Assembly (NCBI GenBank): GCA_050084985.1
Contig: JBITNC010000001.1
Coordinates: 29,016,001 to 29,080,000, forward strand
Length of the DNA stretch: 64,000 nucleotides
Direction: 5' to 3'
From: Nageia nagi
Taxonomy: Eukaryota; Pinophyta
Part shown: positions 47,650-58,723 of the stretch, piece by piece
Position numbering within the stretch: position 1 is the first letter of the stretch
Layout: each line of letters begins with the position of its first letter
Translations under genes and position numbers: made by a program
The notes under the pieces: model-generated
Databases searched by the model: none
Seen by the model: only the letters and a program-made list of their open reading frames with translations
What the model was told of the DNA's origin: nothing

Positions 47650-49636
47650 ATGGGAGCCTCTTTTTCACCAGAGAACTTCTTAGACAGTTCCAATTACGAC
47701 ATTTGAGAACCTAGGTTTAAAGTAGAGCTCTAAGCATAAAAACTATGGTAAATCATAAATAAAAACCAAGTTGCTCCAACAAATGTGAAGGCACTTGAGG
47801 CTTACAACATAAAGATTGAGTTGGTAACCTCTTTGATATTTTTTGTAGTTTTAAATGAAGTCCTTCTTATGATCTCTTCTTCAAATTATGCAAAGGAAGC
47901 TTGGGATAGATTGAAGAACATCTACCTTGACAACAAATTCTCTAGTAGGTTCACCATTCTTCAAAAATTGTTGCATTCATTTCAAGAAAAAAATGAAAGT
48001 GTTGCAATATACTTGAACAATATTATTGATCTTAGGACCCAAATTATAGGGTGTGGTTGCAATTGGATCAACTATGAGTTTATGGTGTTTAACATCCTTC
48101 AAAGCCTTTCTACTAAATTCAATCACTTTGTGATAGTCATTGAGATAAGGCTCAATGATAAATAAGAAGTGTTCTCCTTGGAAAATCTTTCAAGGCTTCT
48201 CTTGAAACATGAGAAAGTAGTCAATAAAAAGTTGTTGATCTCCTATCCTAACGAGCATCTTATGGCACTTGGAACAATAAAGACTCACTTCAAAAAGAAG
48301 TTCCATAATCAAAATAAATCTTCTTATTCTTCAAAAAAGGATTTCAAGAAAGGTGGAATCATATAGCATAATGGCCACGATAATTCTAGCAAATCTAAAA
48401 CCAAATTTGATAGTAATTATAATTCCTATAGCATCTGTGGTCACAAGGAAACAAATTGCTACAAGAAAAAGAAAGAATAAGGTGGTAAATGATCTAAAAA
48501 ATCTAACAACTTCAAAGGTAAGAATAATAATAATCAATTTTATTATGTTTATGGTATTTACTCTAAGATATCTCACACTTTCTCAAATTACAAGATTGTT
48601 GACTCTAGGTGCATGAATCACATGTGTCTTGAAAAGGCTAAGTTTAAATTTTTTTATAGCTATAGAAAATATGCAATTGTGAAAGGTGATAATTAAATAT
48701 TTAAAGTCTAAGTTATTGAGAGTGTGTTTTTGTAAGGAAAGGTTCTTAAAAATATGCTCTATGAACCCTCTTTCCATAATTTAGGGTGCAAGGAAAGGTT
48801 ACTCATTCGAGTTCAACTCACACTCTTGGTGCATGAAGAAGGGACTTGCCACTTTGGTGACAGGATTAGTGAAAGATGATATCTACATTATGTATCAAGA
48901 ACCAATAAAGATATACCTTGCTACAAATGTTTACTCTAAGATAAATCTTTGGCACCATTGTTTAAGCCACCTTAACCATAAAAGCATTCAAGATATGAAA
49001 AAATAATAACTTATGAAAGGTTTTCCTTTGATATCACCCATAATTGATCTATGTGAAAAGTGCATCCTAAGTAAGATAAATAGGAAAAAATTTGAGAAAG
49101 ATAGTACAATAAGGGTAACACAACCTCTTCAGCTTGTGCATTCAATTTTGATGGGTCCATTTCAGACTAAGTATCTTGGGGGAGCATCGTGTGTCTTGAC
49201 CTTCATTGATGACTTCAGTAGGATGATATTTGGTTATCTACTTGAGCACAAGGATCAAACCTTTGATAGGTTCAAAGATTTCAAATCCTTATTTAAAAAT
49301 CAATATAACTTCAAAATCAAGATGTTAAGATATGATAATGGGGATGAATATAATAACAATAATTCAATGACTATTATTCCAAACATAGGATTAAGAGGCA
49401 ATTCATAGTCCCTTACACCCCTCAAAAAAAAGGTGTTTCCAAAAGAAAGAATGTAACCATTCAGGAAATGGCTAGGTGCATATTGGGAAATCTTCCTAAT
49501 TTCTTATGGTGTGAAGTTGCGAGCACTACAATCTACACCTTGAATAAGTGCTCTACAAAAGTAGTTGAAGGTAAAAACCTATATAAAGTATGGATGGGAT
49601 ATAAACCTAACATCTCTCACTTTAAGATTTTTGGTT
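47650..49636 (+). pseudogene. Ty1/copia gag, protease and integrase remnant of O2 (first half)
   Basis: Gag starts MGASFSPENFLDSSNYDI at 47,650, and continues in the frame 47,785-48,165 with SSNYAKEAWDRLKNIYLDNK and DLRTQIIGCGCNWINYEFMV. A zinc-knuckle remnant lies near 48,420-48,475. Integrase (49,013-49,408) has CEKCILSKINRKKFEKDS, SILMGPFQTKYLGG and MLRYDNGDEYNNNNS, so the residue before the second catalytic Asp is changed. The frame is cut by P1 at the ATGAT duplication (49,637-49,641) and resumes at 60,078. Confidence 0.87.
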
Positions 49637-49641
49637 ATGAT

Positions 49642-50113
49642 TGTTAGAATTTGTAATGAAATATTATGAATATCTAAACTCCTTGTAAGTTCAATTAATC
49701 ACTTAAAGGATATGTAGATACCTTAAGGGATTAATTGAATTCTTTATTATATGTGGACTTTGACCTAACCATGGGGTTAGTTGGTAGGTTGAAGTTAGGT
49801 CACACATTTATTGTAACCCTAACCTTACCCTTAGGTTAAAGGGAGGTTAGGGAGGTGCTCTAAAGCTATAAATAGAGGGCCTCTCCTCTTGTAACATATC
49901 TAAGTTTTGGAGTAAGATTACTCTACTAGTTTGTGTAGGAGAGAGGAAGAGAATAGTTGTAAGAGGGGCATACTTGAGAATTGAGATACTAGTTGTGGAT
50001 GTACTCCCAAGGAGGGAGGAACCACATTACACTTGTGTTATATTGTGTGAATGTTGTGTGATTGAGTTTCCTAGTCTTGGACCTTGAGGATTAGAGTAGT
50101 GCTAATTCTCTCA
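49642..50113 (+). repeat. 5' LTR of P1
   Basis: 472 bp, from TGTTAGAATTTG to ATTCTCTCA. It aligns end to end with 59,601-60,072. The TATA box is at 49,867-49,875. Confidence 0.95.
49867..49875 (+). promoter_or_regulatory. TATA box in the 5' LTR of P1
   Basis: TATAAATAG, also present at 59,826-59,834 in the 3' LTR. Transcription from here would pass through the PUR5 fragment in its sense direction. Confidence 0.6.
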
Positions 50114-50115
50114 AT

Positions 50116-50128
50116 TGGTATCTAGAGC
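50116..50128 (+). other. Primer-binding site of P1
   Basis: TGGTATCTAGAGC, two bases after the 5' LTR. It resembles the initiator-methionine-tRNA site (TGGTATCAGAGC) with one inserted or altered base. Confidence 0.85.
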
Positions 50129-50700
50129 TTGGTGTGGAAGCTCTTCTTCTACATTTTGGAGGTTCCTCATCCTTCTTCATTCCTCATCTTACACCCCATT
50201 GGTGAGGTAAATTTTAAGAGAAGGTATAAATTTTCTCCTCATTTGGTTATCTTATGGATTATTGCATTAGATACTAACATATTTTATGAGATATTGGAGC
50301 TTATTTTTTGCAAAATATGATCAAAATGGCAATGCAAGCATTTTTTATACTAACCTCTTATGTTAGTAGGATATTTTTTTACAAAAATGCTTAATACATG
50401 ATATACTTTTTAAGAGGATACTATGAAATGCAAATATTCTTACTAACATGTTGTTTGTTAGTAGCATTGATTAAAAACTAATTTCTTGAGGTTTACTTTT
50501 CTTGTTTAAAGTAAACACAAGTGAAGGTAAATTTATTTTGCAATTTATTGTATACCTTACAATATATCAAAAAAAGGGGGAGAAAGGTATTTAACAAAAA
50601 GAGATTTACCTTCACTTTATTTACAATATTTTTGAATTTTTTACAAATTAGTATTAAATTGAAAATATTGTAAATAATAATATTTACAAGTTCTTCAGAA
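50129..50700 (+). other. Primer-proximal leader of P1
   Basis: AT-rich leader matching the M1 leader next to its primer site (complement of 43,490-43,560, sharing GGTGAGGTAAATT and GAAGGTATAAATT), then low-complexity sequence. No gene is present. Confidence 0.65.
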
Positions 50701-50774
50701 TGCAATATTCTTTCTACTATCGACGTTGTGAGTTTGAATCCCTTCCCTCATTCTTTAATGGCTACCATGGGTGA

Positions 50775-51209
50775 GGTACGGCTCTCTTCAACTCTACCTA
50801 TCTGAACAAATCCCAACCAAAACCATCTCTTCAAATCCTCACCCAGACCCTCGCCTGTATATCGACAAAAACCACAACAAAGAGCGGGAAATGTTGTTTT
50901 AGCCATTCCCAAAAAATGAAGAGGGCGAGTTATGGCCCGATTTTAGCTACGAAAGGAAATGAAGGGCTGACGTACAAAGACGTAGGGGTTGACATCGATG
51001 CCAGCATGGAGTTGGTCAGAAGAATCACCAAAATGGCCCCAGGAATTGATGGATTCAGAGGACTTTTCCCCTTTGAGGATTCATACCTTGTAGTTGGTAC
51101 AGATGGAGTTGGAACAAAGTTGAAGCTTGCATTTCAATCTGGCACCCATGATACAATTGGAGTTGATCTAGTGGCTATGAGTGTTAATGATATTGTGACA
51201 TTGGGAGCA
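50775..51209 (+). pseudogene. PUR5: 5' fragment of phosphoribosylformylglycinamidine cyclo-ligase (AIR synthase) captured in P1
   Basis: AIR synthase closes the imidazole ring in purine synthesis (FGAM to AIR, ATP-dependent); in plants it is an organelle-targeted PurM-type enzyme. From the ATG at 50,916 the frame reads [14 protein letters not shown] (residues 17-30), [28 protein letters not shown] (61-73) and [16 protein letters not shown] (79-94). These are the N-terminal ATP-binding motifs of the family. Homology ends after residue 98, where GT at 51,210 could be a splice donor. Upstream, 50,775-50,915 is open in the same frame and rich in Ser, Thr, Lys and Gln, like a transit peptide. It has no in-frame ATG: the nearest ATGs (50,758 and 50,767) lie in another frame. 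About 70% of the enzyme is missing. It sits between the primer site and gag of P1, in sense orientation, so I interpret it as captured. Some usually Gly positions ([13 protein letters not shown]) are altered, which fits loss of constraint. Confidence 0.88.
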
Positions 51210-52139
51210 GTGATACAGTACAGCTGCATACTCCCTCCTCCCTCACCAGCTTGTCCTACACCTCTCCAGAAGTAGTCCATGGTGTCAAAATGAGCACCTC
51301 CCTCCTCCCTTGCTCGCATCTTCATGGTTGGGATGGTTTTCAATAGCTAACTGGCCTCCATGTCCACTCTATCACAGGACTACACTCTCTCTCATCCTCT
51401 TCCATCTCACCATTAATTGAAACCTTATGTGTACTCCTTCCCTTCTTATTGAGCATTAATTCTTGTTGACCATTTTTACCTTCTTTCTATGCTCCTCCAC
51501 AAGCAACGTGCTCTTCTTGGTAGAAGAAAAAAGGGGGGGGTCATTTTTTAAAGTACTAACATACATTTAATTTTGTTTTTACCAACTAGAAAGGGGGTTT
51601 GATTTTTTTTTTTTCCTTGTTTTACCATTGGTGAGTCTTAAGAACCCAACCAAACCCCTTGAGCATTAATTTTTTGTTCACTACTCCCAAGAGGCAACGT
51701 ATACTCCTTCTTGGTAAGGGAAGGGTTGCCATCACTAATTTACCTATATGCATTTATTTTTTTGACTTGAAGTATTTTAGAGTGCTTGAAGTAAAAGAAG
51801 AATTACATATGCATGAAGTAGGGGTATGGGTCTCCTTCTTTTACCATTTAATTCTTGGAGACTTGGTAAGTAGTGAATATTTTTAACTTATTTTTACAAT
51901 AAGGTCAAAAATATTTTAAGTTAAACTTAGCTTATTTTTTTTAAAAATGCTTAGAATATTTTTAATATTGCATGTTTAGTTTACTAAGGTGCACATGCAA
52001 TTTCTAAAATGCTAACCTCTTAGCATTTTTTTTCTCTCTAAGCATAGTAATTTAGTCTAAGCATGCTATTTTTTAAGTAAATAAGGGAGTTTTTTAACTT
52101 AAAATGCATACTTATAAGACAAGTCTTAGCATACAAGTT
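51210..52139 (+). other. Sequence between the PUR5 fragment and the conserved P1 leader
   Basis: It begins pyrimidine-rich (CTCCCTCCTCCCTCACC at 51,231) and could be PUR5 intron or other captured DNA. A direct repeat of about 55-60 bases lies at about 51,449 and 51,658: both start TTGAGCATTAATT, contain CAACGT and end TCTTCTTGG. Homology to the M1 leader is recognisable only from about 52,140. No further PUR5 exon was found here. Confidence 0.5.
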
Positions 52140-52525
52140 CTTTTTTTAGGGATAAAACTTTAAGTGAAAAGGGGGGAATTGGTATAATTTTTACTTAAAA
52201 CTTTATCTAGATCTTGCATACTAGACTTGTGATGCATGACTCTTTAGCTTGTAAACTTTATCTAGATCTTGCATGCTAGACTTATGATGCATGTATCTTT
52301 ATCTTGATTGAGGAATAAAGCATGCTTAGGACTTAAAATTTTAAGTTAAATAATGCATGATGCATGATTATTACTTAAATTTTTTAAGTCATAGAACAAT
52401 GCATGTTTTTTAAAGTTATGGATTAATGCTAAGTAGGATTTAGTTCTTTTTTTTCATGAATTGAGCAAAATATACAAAATGTAAAATGTCTTTTAGGGGT
52501 TAGTACAAAACCCATTAGACTTTTA

Positions 52526-54120
52526 AGGTTTTTCAAGCTCGTGTGGATGATGCAATTTTACTTTACTTTATATTTTTGCACAATTTGCTTTATACTTGCA
52601 AAATGCAAATATTGAAAGTAACCCCTAAAATAAACACATCCACACGTATTCTTCCATAACATGACTTGTTTGGGGAGCCATGAGGTGAGGACAGGGTAGA
52701 CTGGAGCCCTTTTAGTCCGAAGACCCAAGTGGTGGTAAGTCTGTCTTAATTGCCCCTAAGACCTCTATTGGATTGGACATAACTCTATTAGGTGGATAGG
52801 CATGTGTGTAGTGATACCACATGTCTGCATGTCCATTCAGGGATTATCCTGATAACCTAGGAGGAAAACTGAAAACCTTAATTAAGATAATTAAAATGGC
52901 CAGTCCAAGATACGTCAGATCCTTGGAAAATAGTTGGTACTTCTCCTTATGAGAGTATATTACTGACCAAGGTGAACTGGTTGAGGACTGGTAGTACCTG
53001 GGCTCCACCTTGCGGGCATCCAGGTGAAGGCCTAATTCTATACAAGAAAATAACCCCAACTTTATTCCTCTACGGATCATGGTTTATAAGTTTGCACATG
53101 TGGGACATGTTTACTTATGTTTGATTTGTATAGATGGAAACTTGTAAAAATTTGCATTCTTATTGCATATTTACTTTTGTACAGACAATGGTTGAAACCT
53201 TCATACCCAAGCATATACTCGACAGTTCCAACTTCAGCATATGGGAACCTCATATGAGAGCTAAGTTACAAGCAAGGAGCTATGGTAGATAGTAAATGAA
53301 GATCTAGTCGCTCCTACAGATGAGAAGGCCCTTGAAATCTACAACTCAAAGAATGAGTTAGCAACTTCAATGATCTATCGTGCAATTTCAGATGACATCC
53401 TTCTCATGATCTCTTCTTCAACATCAGCAAAAGAAGCTTGGGATAGACTAAAGAAAATTTACCTTGGGTCCAAATTTTCAAGGAGGTTCACCATTCTACA
53501 AAAGTTGTTGCAATATCGTCAAGGTGAAGATGAAAGTGCCTCTATCTACTTGAACAAAATCATTGACCTTAGGACACAACTGGTTGGCTGTGGGTGCAAT
53601 TAGATCAATAATGAGTTCATGGTATTCATCATTCTTCAAAGCCTCTCTACAAAGTTCAGTAACTTTGTCACAGTTATGAAGACTAGGCTCGATGATGAAG
53701 AAGATGTCATATCTCTTGACAACCTTTCTAGACTCCTTCTGAAGCATGAGGAAACTTTGAACAAGAAAATGTTGAACCTTTCTCCAAAGGATAATAGCAT
53801 TGCTCTAGGAGCAACCAAAAATCCTTTCAAGAAGACATTCAAACATTATAAATTCAAAGATAACAAATCCTCATCTACCATCAGGAAGCATGGTAACTTC
53901 AAGCAAAGGAATGACAAAGCTGGATCAAGTAAACCAACATCGCAGGAAAAGTTTGATGGAAATTGTAACTTTTGTGGCATCTTTGGGCACAAAGAGTATG
54001 ATTGTCGCAAAAAGAAATTTGCTCAAAAAGGTAAGGGAAATGCAAATGTGAGAAATTTCAATAATAAAAAGAAGAACAAGCATGCTGCTACTGTTGCCTA
54101 CTACTCAATGACTCAAACTA
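52526..54120 (+). repeat. First copy of a 1,595-bp tandem duplication in P1
   Basis: Covers the conserved leader and the gag region to the end of TACTCAATGACTCAAACTA. It is followed immediately by the second copy. It includes a gag pseudogene from ATG 53,188, with the frames 53,370-53,603 and 53,619-54,115. The junction (ACTCAAACTA|AGGTTTTTC) shares only two bases with the start of the unit. Confidence 0.93.
53188..54120 (+). pseudogene. Extra gag copy of P1 (first duplicate)
   Basis: Gag from MVETFIPKHILDSSNFSIWE to the zinc knuckle NCNFCGIFGHKEYDC and TVAYYSMTQT, where the duplicated unit ends before the protease. It shares with the second copy a one-base deletion near 53,272 (AAGGAGCT against AAGGAAGCT in M1) and a TGG-to-TAG change in GCAATTAGATC (about 53,603). 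Both defects therefore predate the duplication, or were copied by it. Confidence 0.88.
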
Positions 54121-55715
54121 AGGTTTTTCAAGCTCGTGTGGATGATGCAATTTTACTTTACTTTATATTTTTGCACAATTTGCTTTATACTTGCAAAATG
54201 CAAATATTGAAAGTAACCCCTAAAATAAACACATCCGCACGTATTCTTCCATAACATGACTTGTTTGGGGAGCCATGAGGTGAGGACAGGGTAGACTGGA
54301 GCCCTTTTAGTCCGAAGACCCAAGTGGTGGTAAGTCTGTCTTAATTGCCCCTAAGACCTCTATTGGATTGGACATAACTCTATTAGGTGGATAGGCATGT
54401 GTGTAGTGATACCACATGTCTGCATGTCCATTCAGGGATTATCCTGATAACCTAGGAGGAAAACTGAAAACCTTAATTAAGATAATTAAAATGGCCGGTC
54501 CAAGATACGTCGGATCCTTGGAAAATAGTTGGTACTTCTCCTTATGAGAGTATATTACTGACCAAGGTGAACTGGTTGAGGACTGGTAGTACCTGGGCTC
54601 CACCTTGCGGGCATCCAGGTGAAGGCCTAATTCTATACAAGAAAATAACCCCAACTTTATTCCTCTACGGATCATGGTTTATAAGTTTGCACATGTGGGA
54701 CATGTTTACTTATGTTTGATTTGTATAGATGGAAACTTGTAAAAATTTGCATTCTTATTGCATATTTACTTTTGTACAGACAATGGTTGAAACCTTCATA
54801 CCCAAGCATATACTCGACGGTTCCAACTTCAACATATGGGAACCTCATATGAGAGCTGAGTTACAAGCAAGGAGCTGTGGTAGATAGTAAATGAAGATCT
54901 AGTCGCTCCTACAGATGAGAAGGCCCTTGAAATCTACAAATCAAAGAATGAGTTAGCAACTTCAATGATCTATCGTGCAGTTTCAGATGACATCCTTCTC
55001 ATGATCTCTTCTTCAACATTAGCAAAAGAAGCTTGGGATAGACTAAAGAAAATTTACCTTGGGTCCAAATTTTCAAGGAGGTTCACCATTCTACAAAAGT
55101 TGTTGCAATATCGTCAAGGTGAAGATGAAAGTGCCTCTATCTACTTGAACAAAATCATTGACCTCAAGACACAACTGGTTGGCTGTGGGTGCAATTAGAT
55201 CAATGATGAGTTTATGGTCTTCATCATTCTTCAAAGCCTCTCTACAAAGTTCAGTAACTTTGTCACAGTTATGAAGACTAGGCTCGATGATGAAGAAGAT
55301 GTCATATCTCTTGACAACCTTTCTAGACTCCTTCTGAAGCATGAGGAAACTTTGAACAAGAAAATGTTGAACCTTTCTCCAAAGGATAATAGCATTGCTC
55401 TAGGAGCAACCAAAAATCCTTTCAAGAAGACATTCAAACATTATAAATTCAAAGATAACAAATCCTCATCTACCATCAGGAAGCATGGTAACTTCAAGCA
55501 AAGGAATGACAAAGCTGGATCAAGTAAACCAACATCGCAGGAAAAGTTTGATGGAAATTGTAACTTTTGTGGCATCTTTGGGCACAAAGAGTATGATTGT
55601 CGCAAAAAGAAATTTGCTCAAAAAGGTAAGGGAAATGCAAATGTGAGAAATTTCAATAATAAAAAGAAGAACAAGCATGCTGCTACTGTTGCCTACTACT
55701 CAATGACTCAAACTA
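54121..55715 (+). repeat. Second copy of the 1,595-bp duplication in P1
   Basis: Every landmark lies 1,595 bases after its counterpart, for example the gag ATG at 54,783 against 53,188. About 15 differences are seen by eye. This copy continues in frame into the protease. Confidence 0.93.
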
Positions 55716-58678
55716 TTTCAAATGATTGGATTGTTGATTCAAGATGCACTAATCACATGTGTTATGAAAAGGATAAGTTTGAAAACTTTCATAAGTACAA
55801 CAAGGATATAGTTGTGATAGGTGATAATACAGTCCTTGATGTTCAAGGAATAGGGAATGTGAAGATTCATGGAAAGGCTCTTGATAATGTCTTTTATGTG
55901 CCTAAGCTAAGGATGAATCTTATCTCCGTAATTCAGATTACAAGGAAAGGATGCTCATTTGAGTTTACCTCACACTCCTGGTGTGTTAAGAAAGGACTTT
56001 CCACCTTGATGAAAGGATCAGTAAAGAATGACCTTTATATTGTGGATCAAGTACCTTCAAAGATTTGTCTTGCTGCAAATGTGTGTTCAAAAGGTAATCT
56101 TTGGCATCAACGATTAGGGTACCTTAACCACAAGAGTATTCAAGATATGAAAAATCAAGAACTTGTGGAAGGTTTACCTAATATTTCACCCACAATTGGT
56201 CTTTGTGAAAGGTGCATTCTAGGAAAGATGAATAGGCAAAAGTTTGAAAAGGATAAGGCAACTCGGGCTACTTGTCCTCTTCAGCTTGTGCATTCAGATT
56301 TGATGGGTCCATTTCAGACTAAGTCTCTAGGGGGAGCTTCTTATGTTCTAACCTTCATTGATGACTTCAGTAGGATGACATTTGGTTATCTACTTGAGCA
56401 CAAGGATCAAACTTTTGACAGGTTTAAAGACTTCAAGGCTCTTGTTGAAAATCAAACTGATTTTAAGATCAAGATGCTGAGATCTGATAATGGGGGTGAA
56501 TATAATAGCAATGAGTTTAATGATTATTGTGTCAAACATGGGATCAAGTGACAATTCACAATCCCTTACACCCCTCAGTAAAATAGAGTTGCTGAAAGGA
56601 AGAATCGCACCATTATGGAAATGGCAAGATGCATGTTGGGTAACCTTCCTAGTTTCTTATGGGGAGAAGCTGTTCACACTGCTATTCACACCCTAAATAG
56701 GTGTCCTACTAAAGCAGTTGAAGGAAAAACTCCATATGAAGCATAGACAGGAAAGAAACCTAACATCTCACACTTCAGGGTCTTTGGTTGTGATGCATTT
56801 ACCTTCATTACCTTAGAGAAAAGAAAGAAGCTAGACAAAAGATCAGAAAAATGCATCTTTGTGGGGTATGATAATCAGCATAGAGGTTACAGGCTCTACT
56901 CCTCATCCCATAAAATAGTCTTTGTTTCTAGGGATGTCAAGTTCAATGAACTTCTTGAGGATAGGACTTCTCATGCTGAGGTGTCTGATTTAAATGATTC
57001 TATGCCTGCACCTAACTGGTTGGATGATTATGTAGGGAAGTCACCATAAGAGTAAAATTCTTCAGCTCAGAGAATTACAAGGAGTATGACCTTGAATAAA
57101 TCCTTATTTGCCAAAATTGATAATATGAATGAGCCATCAACATTCAAAGAAGCTTCCAAGCAAGAGTGTTGGATGGAAGCTATGAAAGTTGAGTATGAGG
57201 CACTCATGAAAAATGAAACTTGGGATTTGGTTCCTTATTCCAATGAGAAAAATGTGATTGGAAATAAATGGATATACAAGGTCAAGTACAATTCTGATGG
57301 AGAAGTTAAAAAATACAAAGCAAGGTTAGTGGCCAAAGGATTCGCTCAGAAATATGGTATTGATTATGAGGAAACCTTTGCTCCTGTGGCCAAGATGCCT
57401 ACTGTCAGGATAATCCTTGCTCTTTCTACAGCTCAAGGTTGGAAAGTTTTTCAACTTGATGTCAAGAGTGCATTTCTCAATGGTGACTTGGATGTAGAAA
57501 TCTACATGAATCAACCAGAAGGATTTATTCTAGAAGGAAAAGAGTCTCTTGTGTGCAAGCTAAAGAAGTCTTTGTATGGACTTAAACAAGCACCTAGAGC
57601 ATGGTACAAGAAAATTTCAAGATTCTTTGCAGATATTGGTTTTTCCAAGTGCTTCTCTGACTCAGATCTCTATGAACTCAATCAAGGAAAAGACGTGGTC
57701 TTAATTCTCCTTTATGTGGATGATCTTCTCATAATAGGCAACAATATTGAAATCATCCAAGAGTGCATATCCAAACTGAAAGCAACATTTGAAATGACTG
57801 ATCTAGGTCTATTTCATTACTATCTTGGAATGCAAGTATACCAACACAAAGATTGTACTTATCTTAGTCAATCTAAGTATATATCAGACATCTTGCAAAA
57901 GTTTGGAATGGAGGAGTGTAGATATGCTGTAATACCTATTTCTCCTGGAATCGTTGTATCACTGAGCTCAGATTCTCAGTTGGCTGATGCTACAGCTTAT
58001 AGGTAATTAATCAGTAGTCTTTTGTATCTAACTATCTCTCGTCCTGATATTGCCTTTGCAATGAATCTGATGGCACAATTCATGCAAAAACCATATGTTG
58101 AACACCTCAATGCTGTTAAGCAAATCTTGAGGTATGTGGCAGGGACAAAGGATCTTGCTCTTAAGTATTCCAAAGTACCCTCAATTGTTCTCTCAGGGTT
58201 CTCAGATTCTGATTATGGGGGAGATAGAGATGATAGAAAATCAACCTCTGCATATGTGTTCAGCATTGGTTCAGGTGCTATCTCTTGGGCTTCCAAGAAG
58301 TAACCTATTGTGACTCTTTCTACCACCGAAGTTGAATATCGAGCCATGTTTGTTGCCATCCAAGAAGCTATTTGGCTGAGGCATCTTCTGAACGAAATTA
58401 GGTATAAGCAAAATGGCCCATCTCTTATTTCTTCAGATAATCAATTAGCTATCTCTTTGGCTAAGAATCTTGTGTTCCATCAGAGAACTAAACATGTGGA
58501 AATCCAAGCCCATTTTATCAGGGAGAAGGTTCTAGATGACATCATACACTTGGAGTATTGTCCATCTACTGAAAACTCTATTGATTTATTCACCAAGCCC
58601 CTTCTTGAAGCTCAGTTTAGCAAGCTTAGGGATTCTCTCAGGTTGGTGAAATTGCCCTCAAGGGGGAGTGAAGTTTGA
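54783..58678 (+). pseudogene. Ty1/copia gag-pol of P1
   Basis: Apart from a one-base deletion early in gag (near 54,867), all segments to the stop at 58,678 share one frame. The frame at 55,214-56,551 (445 residues) has the zinc knuckle at C116, C119, H124 and C129. The protease site is changed from Asp-Ser-Gly to DSR (175-177). The integrase HHCC motif is at H298, H306, C331 and C334, with catalytic D362 and D425. The reverse transcriptase frame 57,086-58,006 has FQLDVKSAFL (D125) and YVDD (D212, D213). RNase H (58,022-58,678) has DSDYGGDRDDRKSTSAYV. Nonsense codons lie at 56,549, 56,579, 56,744, 57,047, 57,053, 58,004 and 58,301, all explicable as C-to-T or G-to-A changes. The element could not make its own enzymes. 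Confidence 0.93.
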
Positions 58679-58723
58679 ACTTTTGTTAGTGATGACAACT
58701 TCACCTCTAAGAGGCCTTTTTTG

